A DNA stretch of 64,000 bases from Devosia sediminis. Lineage in GTDB: Bacteria > Pseudomonadota > Alphaproteobacteria > Rhizobiales > Devosiaceae. Where the stretch lies: contig NZ_JAEKMH010000001.1 of the NCBI RefSeq assembly GCF_016411825.1, forward strand, positions 434,001 through 498,000, in the 5' to 3' direction. How positions within the stretch are numbered: the stretch's first letter is position 1; every line of letters begins with the position of its first letter. The notes beneath the pieces were generated by a model. It had not been told where the DNA came from. It worked only from the letters and a program-made list of their open reading frames with translations, and searched no databases. Of this stretch, positions 26,193 through 34,993 are shown one piece after another. The position numbers and the translations under genes were made by a program.

Positions 26193-26218
26193 ACGGCCGC
26201 TCCTGGAGCGGCCGTCTT
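26193..26218. terminator. Terminator between MFS and ohr genes
   Basis: Perfect 10-bp stem ACGGCCGCTC-CTG-GAGCGGCCGT between the two convergent 3' ends (stops at 26183 and 26239). T-rich on the right side (TCTTG) and TTTCGTTTTC on the minus side, so it can serve both. Confidence 0.8.
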
Positions 26219-26238
26219 GCATTTGGCTCACGCCTCGA

Positions 26239-26676
26239 TCAGGCGACGGTGAGCTTGACGTCGACATTGCCGCGGGTGGCGTTGGAATAGGGGCAGACCT
26301 GGTGGGCCTTGTGCACGAGGTCCTCGGCCTGAGCCTTGTCGAAGCCGGGCAAGGTCACCTTGAGTTCAACGGCGATGTTGAAGCCCTTGCCGCCCTCATT
26401 GGCGTTTTCGCCGAAGGACACCGACGCATCGATGGTAGCCTCATCGGGGATCTTCACCTTTTCGCCGCGCGCGACGGCCTTCAGCGCGCCGAGGAAGCAG
26501 GCGGAATAGCCGGCAGCGAAAAGCTGCTCGGGATTGGTGCCGGGGCCGTCATTGCCACCCATGGCTGCCGGGGTGTCCAGCGTGACCTCGAGACGACCGT
26601 CATCGGTCTTGCTGGTGCCGGTGCGGCCACCGGTGGTGTGGGCATGCGCGGTGTAAACGGCTGACTTGATGGTCAT
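26239..26676 (-). CDS. ohr: Organic hydroperoxide resistance protein Ohr
   Basis: 145 residues of the Ohr/OsmC fold: AHTTGGRTGTS, NPEQLFAAGYSACFLGAL with the peroxidatic Cys60, and HQVCPYSNATRGNVDV with the resolving Cys128. Ohr is a lipoyl-dependent thiol peroxidase that reduces organic and fatty-acid hydroperoxides in the cytoplasm. The start at 26676 has AAGGAG upstream; an upstream in-frame codon would add 14 non-family residues. Divergent from ohrR with one OhrR box in the shared promoter. Confidence 0.96.
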   Translation of the reverse strand: MTIKSAVYTAHAHTTGGRTGTSKTDDGRLEVTLDTPAAMGGNDGPGTNPEQLFAAGYSACFLGALKAVARGEKVKIPDEATIDASVSFGENANEGGKGFNIAVELKVTLPGFDKAQAEDLVHKAHQVCPYSNATRGNVDVKLTVA

Positions 26677-26715
26677 CTGTCGATGCTCCTTGCTTGGAAT
26701 AGTCATTAGATAGTG

Positions 26716-26730
26716 CACAATTCAATTGTG
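26716..26730. promoter_or_regulatory. OhrR operator
   Basis: CACAATT-C-AATTGTG, a perfect 7-bp inverted repeat close to known OhrR boxes (ACAATT-N-AATTGT core). It lies 40 bp before the ohr start and 50 bp before the ohrR start, so one box can control both. Confidence 0.85.
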
Positions 26731-26779
26731 TGCAATAGAATTTATGTGTTAGTTTCGAGTGGTGATCCGGAGGTATGCG

Positions 26780-27250
26780 ATGGCCGAAAAGCCGATGCCG
26801 ACAATCGACCAGATGCTGTGTTTCGCCGTTTACTCGGCGGGCCATGCCTTTACGCGGTTCTACAAGCCGCGGCTCGATGCGCTGGACCTGACCTACCCGC
26901 AATACCTGGTGTTCCTCGTCCTATGGGAACGGGATGATCTCACGGTCAAAGCGCTGGGGGATAGATTGTTCCTCGATTCCGGCACGATTACGCCGCTGGT
27001 CAAACGGCTGGAGGCACGAGGGCTGGTCGCCCGCAAGCGCGACGAGGACGATGAACGGCAGGTTCGCATCAGATTGACGGATGCGGGGCGGGCGCTCAAG
27101 GCCAAGGCCGAGGCCATCCCGCTGGCGGTGGCGAAAGGCACGGGCCTCTCCCTTGAAGGCGCCGAAGCCCTGCGTCTGGAGCTTCTGGCGCTGCGGGAGC
27201 GGCTGGATGGGGTGGAGCATGATCAGCGCAGGCCGACCGCATCGACCTGA
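26780..27250 (+). CDS. ohrR: MarR-family organic peroxide sensor OhrR
   Basis: 156 residues. The redox-sensing Cys is C14 in QMLCFAVYSA, the position used by OhrR proteins; two Tyr in YKPRLDALDLTYPQYLVFLVLWE are the usual Cys hydrogen-bond partners. The winged helix follows (LTVKALGDRLFLDSGTITP with KRLEARGLVARKRDEDDER). It represses ohr until oxidised. ATG at 26780 with CCGGAGG. Its 3' end overlaps the convergent RNase T2 gene by 28 bp. Confidence 0.95.
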   Translation: MAEKPMPTIDQMLCFAVYSAGHAFTRFYKPRLDALDLTYPQYLVFLVLWERDDLTVKALGDRLFLDSGTITPLVKRLEARGLVARKRDEDDERQVRIRLTDAGRALKAKAEAIPLAVAKGTGLSLEGAEALRLELLALRERLDGVEHDQRRPTAST

Positions 27251-28203
27251 CCGGATGAGCAGTCGCTATCGGTCGGGTCGGCGGCAAGGAGCAGCCGGAC
27301 GAAATCATCGGGACCGGTGATTTCGCCGGTGAGGTTGATCTGCAGTTCGCTGATGAGAATGCGGTTGCCGTCCTCCACACAGGACAGCGAAACGCGTTCC
27401 CCGGCACCCGCGCCGAAGCTGGCATCGAAGGCTGCGCGGACCTGGGCAAGGGTGATCCGCCTGCCGATATTGCCGGCGAAAAGCTCGGCCACCTCGGACG
27501 TGTTGAGCGCCAGCATCAGATCGAGGGAGTCGGCGATGTAGTCGCGCTGGTCCCCATTGTAGCAGGTGCCGTGCTTGATCCATTCGTGGCGGTCGAGGCC
27601 TGACCGGCTGCCGGGCATGACCTCGTCGAGGTCTCGACGCTGCGCGATGGTGAGGTCGAGCATGGGCAAATCTAGCCAGCGGCCGTCGCGGCTCGCCCAG
27701 ATGTCGCGCTCCGAAACGCCGCAATATTCGGCGCTGCGCGGTTGCGGCCAGAGGCCGTGAAGGGTGAAATTGCTGGCCTCGAAACTGTCGGGCCGCTGGT
27801 TGCGGCACTCAGTCTTGCCGGGAGCCGTTTCGCAGAAGGCGGGCTGCCAGTTGACGGCGAAGACATATTGCGTGCCGCGATACGCCGGCGGGGCGGCTTT
27901 GGTATTGTCGGCCTGGTCGATGGGGCGATCGGTCGTGCCGCATTCGAGGGCAACCCAGCGCCGCTCCGGCTCGGCGCCCGGAATGACGAGCATTACATGG
28001 CTCGCCGGGGTCTTGTTGGCGGCGACCAAGTCATAAGTCGCACCCTGCTCGAGGGCGACATTGCCGGGATTGGTTTGCCGGCTGATGGACTGAAGCGCGG
28101 GACAGGCCGCGCTTGCCGTAAAGCTCCCGGAGAGCGGAACTTCGGCCAAAGCGGGCACACTGACGAGCCAGAGGGCGCCTGCAATAAACTTGATATTTCG
28201 CAA
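27223..28203 (-). CDS. Secreted ribonuclease T2 family protein
   Basis: 326 residues. Both catalytic segments are present: CAS I FTLHGLWPQ and CAS II HEWIKHGTCY, giving the two catalytic His and the Glu. RNase T2 enzymes cleave single-stranded RNA through a 2',3'-cyclic phosphate, here in the periplasm or outside. The start is a TTG at 28203, chosen because GGAGGAG lies eight bases upstream and translation then gives a clean signal peptide (RNIKFIAGALWLVSVPALA); an ATG at 28272 would put a basic 23-residue leader ahead of it. Many Cys suit an exported enzyme. The cyclic-nucleotide phosphodiesterase CpdB gene nearby could process its products. Confidence 0.9.
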   Translation of the reverse strand: MRNIKFIAGALWLVSVPALAEVPLSGSFTASAACPALQSISRQTNPGNVALEQGATYDLVAANKTPASHVMLVIPGAEPERRWVALECGTTDRPIDQADNTKAAPPAYRGTQYVFAVNWQPAFCETAPGKTECRNQRPDSFEASNFTLHGLWPQPRSAEYCGVSERDIWASRDGRWLDLPMLDLTIAQRRDLDEVMPGSRSGLDRHEWIKHGTCYNGDQRDYIADSLDLMLALNTSEVAELFAGNIGRRITLAQVRAAFDASFGAGAGERVSLSCVEDGNRILISELQINLTGEITGPDDFVRLLLAADPTDSDCSSGQVDAVGLR

Positions 28204-28296
28204 GGAATTAGCTCCTCCGGCTCGATCAACTCTCACGCGCCGGAGGAACCGGCGGCGTTTTGCTTCATTCATTTGGCACTAACACAGGAGGCAGAA

Positions 28297-28494
28297 TTGG
28301 AACCAGATCGTGAAACCGTAATCGTCGACCGTGGTAGCGGCAGCGGTGTCGGCATGCTGGTCGGCATCGTGCTGATCGTGGCGCTGTTAGCCATCGGCTA
28401 CCTCGTCTTCTTCAACAATGACGGCTCGACCGGCGGCACCGTGGATGTCGATGTCCCCGCCGTGAGCGTTGATGTCGTGCCCGACGGGCAGTGA
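28297..28494 (+). CDS. Small single-helix membrane protein, paralog of 55819-56229
   Basis: 65 residues from a TTG at 28297 preceded by AGGAGG (28286-28291) with a 5-base spacer. Layout: charged N-terminus (EPDRETVIVDRG), one membrane helix (GMLVGIVLIVALLAIGYLVFF) and a short acidic exterior tail (VDVDVPAVSVDVVPDG). The helix core ALLAIGYLVF and the flanking ER/DRxTV segment match the protein at 55819-56229, so they are paralogs, this one lacking the long Pro/Ala tail. Function unknown. Confidence 0.75.
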   Translation: MEPDRETVIVDRGSGSGVGMLVGIVLIVALLAIGYLVFFNNDGSTGGTVDVDVPAVSVDVVPDGQ

Positions 28495-28510
28495 TCCAAC
28501 GCTGAAATGA

Positions 28511-28537
28511 AAAGGGCGCCCTTGCGGGGCGCCCTTT
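28511..28537. terminator. Bidirectional terminator
   Basis: 10-bp stem AAAGGGCGCC/GGCGCCCTTT with a 7-base loop between the small membrane protein gene and the 3' end of cpdB. A- and T-rich ends on both sides. Confidence 0.85.
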
Positions 28538-28549
28538 CGTTTGCGCGGT

Positions 28550-30535
28550 TCAGAGCGCGATGCGGTAGATGCCGAAGCCTTCGGCATTAGTCTCGCCGGT
28601 CGCCTCGATGCTGACGGCCGTCACGTCAGCGACCTTGTCGGCAGCCTTGGGACCGGTGGCGAAAAGCACGGTGGTGTCGCCGATCGGGGCGAGGGACCAG
28701 TTGCTGTCGGCCTTGGGATCGATCGTGCCGTTCTCGATAATGTAGCGAACAATGATGTCGCGGTTGGTATCGGGACCGATGAAGACGATCTTTTCGGCAT
28801 TGATGCCCGGGAAGGAGCCGCCGCCGCCGGCACGGTAATTGTTCGTTGCGACGATGAATTCCTGGGCGGGATCGATGGGCTCACCGTTGTACTGAAGATC
28901 GACGATGCGGCTGGCATCGGCGTTTTCCAGGGCGCCGCCATCGGCAGCGTATTTGGAGGGCTGGGTGAGGTCGATCTTATAGGTCACCCCGTCGATGACG
29001 TCGAAATTGTAGGACGGGAAGGCCGGATTGATGAGTTCGGCGTCGGTGGCGCCGGCCTCGACCTGGTTGAAGATGCCGGCCGACCGCTCCAGCCATTCCT
29101 TGACATCGGCGCCCGTGATTTTCACCGCCTGGATGGTGTTGGGATAGAGGTAGAGATCGGCGACATTCTTGATGGCGACCGGGCCGACGGGGACGTCGGT
29201 ATAGTATTCCGGACCGCCGCGGCCGCCGGACTTGAAGGGGGCGCCGGCCGAGAGGATCGGCAGGCCTTCCCACTCGGTGCCCTTCATCATCTGCTCGATG
29301 TACCAGGACTGGGCCTGGGTCACGATCTGAATGGAGGGGTCATCGGCCACAAGGGCGAAGTAGGAGTGGAGCGGAGCAGAGGTCTCGCCGACCGGGCGAC
29401 GGATATAGTCGAGCGTTTCCTTGTGTTCCGTTTCGACTGACGCTTCGACCTCGGGGACCGACTCGACGGTGGGGACGTTCTTGTTATCGACACGTTCGAC
29501 GATGGGGCGGGCTTCCGAGGTATGGGAGACCACAGTCCAGTTGCCGTCCGCATCGACTTCGAGCAGCAGGTCGACGAGGCCCATATGCGAGCCCCAGAAG
29601 CCGGGCATGACGGCCGGCTTGCCATTGAGCGTGCCGGCGGCGATGTCGACGCCTTCGATGCCCTCATAGTTCGGGCCGGGAAAGACCAGGTGATGGTGGC
29701 CGGTGAGGACAACATCGATGCCTTCGACGGCTGCGAGCTGCAGCGAGGCGTTTTCCATGCCGGGGACGTGCTCGCCGCCCTCGATGCCGGAATGGGAGAG
29801 GGCGACGATGATCTGGGCGCCTTCTTCGCGCATTTTCGGCACATAGGCCTGGGCCGTTTCGACGATGTCGCGGACCACGACCTTGCCGGTCAGGTGGGTG
29901 GCGTCCCAGGTCAGGATCTGCGGCGGCAGGAAGCCGATAACGCCGATCTTGATGGTGTGGGTGGCGCCCGACCCGTCGGTCAGTTCCTTTTCGAAGATGC
30001 GGTAGGGCTCGATATAGGTCTCGTCGGACAGGGCATCGGCACCCAGTTCGGCACCGCGCACCAGATTGGCCGAGACGAAGGGGAAGTTGGCGCCTTCGAG
30101 CGCCCGGTCGAGGAATTCGAGACCGTAGTTGAATTCGTGATTGCCCAGGGTCGCGGCGTCGTAGCCCAACGTATTGAGGGCAGCGACGGCCGGGTGGATG
30201 TCACCCTGGTTGAGGCCCTTTTCATAGGCCATGTAGTCGCCCATGGGGTTGCCCTGAATCAGGTCGCCATTGTCGAACAGCACGGCATTGCCGGCTTCGG
30301 CGCGGATCTCCTCGATGATGGCGGCGGTGCGCGCCAGACCCATCGTGTCGTTGGGCGCGTCGGCATAATAGTCATAGGGAAGAATGGCGACGTGGATATC
30401 GGTCGTCTCGATGATGCGCAGATGGGCCTGGTTGGCTTGGGCCAGCACCGCGAATGGGTGCATGGCGACCATGGCGCCAACGCTGGCCGAACCGGCCAGG
30501 AAGCTGCGCCGGGAAATGCTCGGGAAGAAATTCAT
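28550..30535 (-). CDS. cpdB: 2',3'-cyclic-nucleotide 2'-phosphodiesterase / 3'-nucleotidase
   Basis: 661 residues. A twin-arginine signal (SRRSFLAG, residues 8-15) sends the folded protein to the periplasm. The metallophosphatase domain follows with [28 protein letters not shown] and the GHHH block that hold two metals, then the C-terminal 5'-nucleotidase domain ([13 protein letters not shown]). It releases nucleosides and phosphate from cyclic nucleotides. ATG 30535 with GGAGAC upstream. A Pho box sits about 180 bp upstream (30712-30728), so phosphate starvation probably induces it. Confidence 0.95.
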   Translation of the reverse strand: MNFFPSISRRSFLAGSASVGAMVAMHPFAVLAQANQAHLRIIETTDIHVAILPYDYYADAPNDTMGLARTAAIIEEIRAEAGNAVLFDNGDLIQGNPMGDYMAYEKGLNQGDIHPAVAALNTLGYDAATLGNHEFNYGLEFLDRALEGANFPFVSANLVRGAELGADALSDETYIEPYRIFEKELTDGSGATHTIKIGVIGFLPPQILTWDATHLTGKVVVRDIVETAQAYVPKMREEGAQIIVALSHSGIEGGEHVPGMENASLQLAAVEGIDVVLTGHHHLVFPGPNYEGIEGVDIAAGTLNGKPAVMPGFWGSHMGLVDLLLEVDADGNWTVVSHTSEARPIVERVDNKNVPTVESVPEVEASVETEHKETLDYIRRPVGETSAPLHSYFALVADDPSIQIVTQAQSWYIEQMMKGTEWEGLPILSAGAPFKSGGRGGPEYYTDVPVGPVAIKNVADLYLYPNTIQAVKITGADVKEWLERSAGIFNQVEAGATDAELINPAFPSYNFDVIDGVTYKIDLTQPSKYAADGGALENADASRIVDLQYNGEPIDPAQEFIVATNNYRAGGGGSFPGINAEKIVFIGPDTNRDIIVRYIIENGTIDPKADSNWSLAPIGDTTVLFATGPKAADKVADVTAVSIEATGETNAEGFGIYRIAL

Positions 30536-30711
30536 GATCGTCTCCAACTGAGTGCCTCAAGGCCGGGGGCGTGCTCCCGGACTGCCGGTTTTCGACCGGT
30601 TCTTGGCGCTCCCCGTGTCGATCGGGAGCAGAGCGTGCATGCCCGGTTCTGGTGACGGGCGCATGACGGCTGGAGGGGGACGCTAGGGAATTTTTACCGG
30701 CTGGTCAATTT

Positions 30712-30728
30712 ATGACAGTTTGATGACA
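30712..30728 (-). promoter_or_regulatory. Pho box upstream of cpdB
   Basis: On the minus strand TGTCATCAAACTGTCAT: two exact TGTCAT half-sites 11 bp apart, the PhoB spacing. A TAAAAAT at a suitable distance downstream could be the -10. The match to the PhoB consensus (CTGTCAT repeats) is strong; regulation itself is inferred. Confidence 0.75.
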
Positions 30729-30772
30729 CGGCATGGCGTTATGCCGGATGGCGGTGACGCCTCCGGGTCTGC

Positions 30773-31085
30773 GTGTTCGATGGAGCCCCGAGACAACTTC
30801 CGCCTCCTGAGGTTTGGATTGGTGAGATGCAAGAGGTCTCGGAGCGTCGGGATTTCCGGCCGATGAGCCAATCGAGCGCAGCTCGCATTGGCCTTCTTCC
30901 TTCCAATCGCTCCACTGGAGCGATTGGCCCCGCGGGACAGGGCGAAGGGTTTCACCAGGGAGGACATTGCTGCCCCAACCCATCCCCGGACCCAGGCTCC
31001 GTAACGATTCAGAGCCCACCCGACTGTCACCGGACGGTTGATCGTTGCAACTCCATCTTTGCCCGGTTGATGCGGGAGTATGAGG
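30773..31085 (-). repeat. Dispersed ~305-bp structured repeat, copy B
   Basis: Reverse-oriented partner of 7637-7940. Core stem here is CCAATCGCTCC-ACT-GGAGCGATTGG (30903-30927), perfect over 11 bp where copy A has one mismatch. The distal stem pairs CCGAGAC with GTCTCGG, while copy A pairs a different sequence at the same place. Copy B ends about 45 bp before the Pho box and reads in the same direction as cpdB. With the MITE-like element at 31142-31290 it accounts for the 30536-31299 gap. Confidence 0.85.
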
Positions 31086-31141
31086 GAAGATGCAGGGGCG
31101 GGGATAAGTTTGTGGGGTCGGCTTAGAACCCGCTGCGTGGG

Positions 31142-31290
31142 CACCCCCACCTAGCTTCGCTATGGCCTGAAGGCCAAGCTGCGCTACCTCCCCCGTCAAG
31201 GGGGAGGTGACAGATCGAGTTTGTCGGAAGGCTTGTGCAAACACCGATTGGCTCCTCCCCCTACTCCAGGGGGAGGTTGGGTGGGGGTGT
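31142..31290. repeat. MITE-like palindromic element, copy 3
   Basis: Bounded by CACCCCCACC on the left and its complement GGTGGGGGTG region on the right, with two CTCCCCC/GGGGGAG hairpins inside. The left 67 bp (to 31208) closely match 8340-8405, including TAGCTTCGCTATGGCCT. It lies just past the stop of kdgK and may act as its terminator. Confidence 0.7.
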
Positions 31291-31299
31291 TTACCGGGG

Positions 31300-32211
31300 T
31301 CAGCCCTGCACCAGCTTCGGATCCACCAAGGCGCCCTTGTGGCCGATGACGATGCCGGCGGTGCGGTGGGCGGCTTCGGCGGCTTCGCGGAGGGATTTTC
31401 CGTTGAGGCGGGCAGAGAGGTAGGCGCCGTTGAAACTGTCGCCGGCGCCGGTGGCGTCGACAACCTTGGCGCCGGAGGGCGGGGCGACGCGGACGCGCTC
31501 GTGGGCGGTGGCGATCAGGGCTTCCTTGCTGCCGTCCTTGACCACGACTTCCTCGACGCCGAGTTCAAGGTAGCGGTCGGCGGTGTCGTCGACACTCTTG
31601 TCGCCGAAGAGCGGGGCTTCGTCGGTATGGGTCGGCAGGACGATGTCGCAAAGGCTGGCGGCGGCAGTGAGCACGCCGGCCATGACTCGGGGCGATGACC
31701 AAAGCGCGGGACGGAGGTTGGTGTCGAAGGCAATGCGGGCGCCATTGTCGCGCGCCTTGACGATGGCGCCGAGCAGGCGGCCGCGGGCGCGGGGTGCGAG
31801 AATGGCGAGGGTGATGCCGGAGAAATAGACAAGCTCGGCGCCTTCGACGGCCTTGGCGAGGGCCTGCTTGTCGTCGGCGAGCAACTTGGCAGCGGAGGTG
31901 TCGCGCCAATAGGTGAAATGACGGTCGCCCTTTTCCTGATGGATCATGTAGAGCCCGGGGCGACGATTGGGGATGGTCTGGATGTGGCCGGTGCCGATGC
32001 CGTTGTCGTCGAGGAAGGCGCGGATGTCGTTGGAGTAGCGGTCTGCGCCGAGGGCGGTGACATAGTCGACGGACCAATCCTGGCCGAGCAGGGCGCGCAG
32101 GTACCAGGCGGAATTGAGCGTGTCGCCGGCATAGCCGAGACGGTAGGAGCGATCCTCGCCACCGCTCATCTCGATCATGCATTCCCCGATGGACACGATG
32201 CGCTTGGTCAC
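31300..32211 (-). CDS. kdgK: 2-dehydro-3-deoxygluconate kinase
   Basis: 303 residues of the PfkB sugar-kinase family. It begins IVSIGECMIEMSGG, has GYAGDTLNSAWYLRAL for substrate and ends in the PfkB signature DATGAGDSFNGAYLSARLNG with the catalytic Asp; NRRPGLYMI and TYWRDTSAAKLL match KdgK. It phosphorylates KDG to KDPG in hexuronate breakdown. GTG start at 32211 with AGGAG upstream. Divergent from a fructuronate/mannitol dehydrogenase gene, which supports a sugar-acid role. Confidence 0.9.
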   Translation of the reverse strand: MTKRIVSIGECMIEMSGGEDRSYRLGYAGDTLNSAWYLRALLGQDWSVDYVTALGADRYSNDIRAFLDDNGIGTGHIQTIPNRRPGLYMIHQEKGDRHFTYWRDTSAAKLLADDKQALAKAVEGAELVYFSGITLAILAPRARGRLLGAIVKARDNGARIAFDTNLRPALWSSPRVMAGVLTAAASLCDIVLPTHTDEAPLFGDKSVDDTADRYLELGVEEVVVKDGSKEALIATAHERVRVAPPSGAKVVDATGAGDSFNGAYLSARLNGKSLREAAEAAHRTAGIVIGHKGALVDPKLVQG

Positions 32212-32415
32212 ACTTTGCTCCTCTTCCCGATGGCTTCGTTTAGCACAGGGTTGCCGGCGCGAAAGGGCGAACCGCTATTTCCCTGCGAGGCGAAACGGAG
32301 ATTCCTACTTTCGTGGGAATGACCCGATGGATAGGAGTGGGTTCAGAGCACTATTCGAACTTCCATACAAGATTGGAAATCACTATGGTGCCGCCAAATC
32401 ACGCCGGAGCATTTG

Positions 32416-33882
32416 ATGACGCGCCTCAACAAGAACAGCCTTGCCTCGCTTGCCAAGGGCACGGTCGTGCCAGGTTACGACCGGAGCAAGGTCACGCCGG
32501 GCATCGTGCATCTGGGCATTGGCGCCTTTCATCGCGCGCATATGGCTGTCTATGTGGACGACCTGCTGGCCAGGGACCCAAGCTGGGGCATTGTCGGGGC
32601 GAGCCTCCGGCGGCCGGACACCAAGGAGGCGCTGGAGCCGCAGGACGGGCTCTACACGATTGCCGTGCGCGATGCGGAGGGGACGCATCCGCGCGTGATC
32701 GGCTCGATCCTCTCGGTGATGGACGCCAATACCGAGCGCGAGGAATTGCTGGCGCTGATGGCCGACCCCGCTATCCGCATCGTCTCGCTGACGGTGACCG
32801 AGAAGGGCTATTGCTATGCGCCGGCGACGGGCGAGCTCGACCAGGGTCACGTCGATATCGTCCATGACCTTGCCCATCCGACGACGCCGAAATCGGCGCC
32901 GGGCATGCTGGTGGAGGCGCTGGCGCGGCGCAAGGCGGCCGGCGTGGCACCGTTCACCGTGATGAGCTGTGACAACCTTCCCAATAATGGCGAGACGGCC
33001 AAGCGCATCGTGACCAAGTTCGCGTCCCTGCGCGACGGTGCGCTGGGCGAGTGGGTGCAGCAGGTGGCTTTCCCCTCGACCATGGTGGACCGCATCGTGC
33101 CGTCCACGACTGATGCCGACCGGGCGGAAGTGGCGGGGCTGATCGGGGCGGAGGACGCCTGGCCGATCATGACCGAACCCTTCACCCAGTGGGTGATCGA
33201 GGACCAATTCCCGTCCGGTCGGCCGGCTTTCGAGACGGTCGGGGCGCAGTTGGTTAAGGATGTCGAGCCGTTCGAGCACATGAAGCTCCGCATGCTCAAT
33301 GGCTCGCATTCGACCATGGCCTATACAGGGTATCTCGGGGGCTACGAGTACATTGCCGAAGTCATGGGCGACCCGGCCTATGTGAAGCTGGTGCATGGGC
33401 TGATGACCGAAGAGGCCATGCCGACGCTGGATATGCCCGGCACGGATCTGGGGGCCTATCGCGACCAGTTGCTGGACCGGTTCCGCAATCCGGCGCTCAA
33501 GCACCGGACCTGGCAGATCGCCATGGATGGATCGCAGAAGCTGCCGCAACGGCTGCTCGGCACGATCCGCGATCGTCTGAAGGCAGGGCAGGGTATCGAG
33601 CGCCTGGCGCTCGGGGTGGCAGCGTGGATGCGCTATGTCACCGGCGTGGCCGAAGATGGCAGCGAGATCGACGTGCGCGACCCGCATGCGCTGAGAATGA
33701 TGGCGACTGCCGCCGATGCCGGGGACAACCCGGAGGCGCTGTTCGAGGGCCTCGTGTCGCTGACCGAAGTGTTCGGCACGGACCTTGCGGGGAATGCGGT
33801 GTTCCGGAAAGCTGTGGTGGGGCACCTGGAGAGCCTCTTCGACGAGGGCGCGCGGGCGACTGTCAAGAAGGTTGCGGGATAG
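32416..33882 (+). CDS. Mannitol dehydrogenase family oxidoreductase, probably fructuronate reductase
   Basis: 488 residues of the long-chain polyol dehydrogenase family. N-terminal NAD-binding half with GIVHLGIGAFHRAHMAVYVDDL, and C-terminal half with the catalytic Lys in the KLRMLNGSHS block and RTWQIAMDGSQKLPQRLL. The last segments look more like UxuB (D-mannonate oxidoreductase) than mannitol 2-dehydrogenase, and the divergent kdgK fits the hexuronate pathway; mannitol or arabinitol remains possible. ATG 32416 with GGAG seven bases upstream, preferred over an adjacent TTG. Confidence 0.85.
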   Translation: MTRLNKNSLASLAKGTVVPGYDRSKVTPGIVHLGIGAFHRAHMAVYVDDLLARDPSWGIVGASLRRPDTKEALEPQDGLYTIAVRDAEGTHPRVIGSILSVMDANTEREELLALMADPAIRIVSLTVTEKGYCYAPATGELDQGHVDIVHDLAHPTTPKSAPGMLVEALARRKAAGVAPFTVMSCDNLPNNGETAKRIVTKFASLRDGALGEWVQQVAFPSTMVDRIVPSTTDADRAEVAGLIGAEDAWPIMTEPFTQWVIEDQFPSGRPAFETVGAQLVKDVEPFEHMKLRMLNGSHSTMAYTGYLGGYEYIAEVMGDPAYVKLVHGLMTEEAMPTLDMPGTDLGAYRDQLLDRFRNPALKHRTWQIAMDGSQKLPQRLLGTIRDRLKAGQGIERLALGVAAWMRYVTGVAEDGSEIDVRDPHALRMMATAADAGDNPEALFEGLVSLTEVFGTDLAGNAVFRKAVVGHLESLFDEGARATVKKVAG

Positions 33883-34018
33883 GTTGCGGCCCCCCGCCTA
33901 GCCGCCCCTTACGGAAAGGGGAGGGACATATCGCGTGCTAGACGGCACCCGCGTGGAACCCGTTCCCGGTAAAGGCACTTACTGCTAACGTCTTCGTGAC
34001 TTCGGAAAGGCGTCAGAC

Positions 34019-34945
34019 ATGAAGTGGCAGGGGCGTGAGCGCAGCTCAAATATCGAGGATCGTCGCGGGCAGCGTGGCGGCGGCCTGGGCGGGCTCGGAG
34101 GCCTCGGTGGCCTGGGGCGCGGCGGCGGTATCCGCATTCCCACAGGCGGCGGTTCGCGCGGCGGTATTTCGAGCCTTATTGGGATCGTCGTGGTGCTTGG
34201 CATCATCTGGTTCGCCACCGGGCAGAACCCGCTCGACATGCTGACCGGCGGCTCGAGCAGCGGCCCGAGCTCCAGCGCGACCTCGACCGAGCTTCCGGCT
34301 GAAGGGCAGGATGAGCTGGCCGATTTCGTCGGCGTGGTGGTCAAGGAAACCGAGGATCTCTGGAACGAGCAGTTCGCGGCCATTGGCGAGGACTATCCGG
34401 AGCCGACTGTGGTGCTGTTCAGCGGCCAGGTGAATTCCGCCTGCGGCGTGGCCGATGCTTCGGTGGGGCCGTTCTATTGCCCGGGCGACAGCAAGGTCTA
34501 TATCGACCTCAGCTTCTACGACCAGTTGCACCGCGAGTTCGGCGCACCGGGCGATTTTGCCCAAGCCTATGTGCTGGCGCATGAGGTGGGTCACCACATC
34601 CAGAACCTCACCGGCGTGCTGCCCGAATTCAACCAGATGCGCCAGAGCATGAGCCAGGAAGAGGCCAATGCGTACTCGGTGCGGGTGGAACTGCAGGCCG
34701 ATTGCTATGCCGGTGTCTGGGCCAGCTATGCGGGCCAGCAGAACCTGCTCGACAATGGCGATATCGAAGAAGCCCTGAACGCCGCCAACCAGATCGGCGA
34801 CGATACGCTGCAGAAGCGCATGCAGGGCTTTGCCGTGCCCAAGACCTTCAACCACGGCACTTCGGCCCAGCGCAAAGCCTGGTTCGAGCGCGGCTATCGC
34901 TCGGGTAATCCTGGTGACTGCGACACGTTCTCGGGCAATGTGTGA
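34019..34945 (+). CDS. KPN_02809/YpfJ-type neutral zinc metallopeptidase
   Basis: 308 residues. A basic, Gly-rich cytoplasmic start (GGLGGLGGLGGLGRGGG) followed by one membrane helix (about 50-66), a Ser-rich linker, and a zincin domain with HEVGHH (residues 188-193) and the downstream ELQADC segment that supplies the third ligand. The domain faces the periplasm. Target unknown. The protein matches the family in length and order. Confidence 0.93.
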   Translation: MKWQGRERSSNIEDRRGQRGGGLGGLGGLGGLGRGGGIRIPTGGGSRGGISSLIGIVVVLGIIWFATGQNPLDMLTGGSSSGPSSSATSTELPAEGQDELADFVGVVVKETEDLWNEQFAAIGEDYPEPTVVLFSGQVNSACGVADASVGPFYCPGDSKVYIDLSFYDQLHREFGAPGDFAQAYVLAHEVGHHIQNLTGVLPEFNQMRQSMSQEEANAYSVRVELQADCYAGVWASYAGQQNLLDNGDIEEALNAANQIGDDTLQKRMQGFAVPKTFNHGTSAQRKAWFERGYRSGNPGDCDTFSGNV

Positions 34946-34993
34946 ACCCCTGCTGCCGCCGGCACGTTCCGCGACCAGCAGCAGGAGGATGGC

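Noticed and set aside
28541-30655. Long plus-strand open frames opposite cpdB
   Set aside because: Antisense shadows of a well-supported enzyme gene; composition again reflects the reverse of GC-rich codons.
30705-31207. Open frames of 146 and 252 codons across the 30.7-31.2 kb repeats
   Set aside because: The peptide similarity to a frame at 7.7-8.0 kb comes from the shared DNA repeat; changes between copies follow stem pairing, not codon position.
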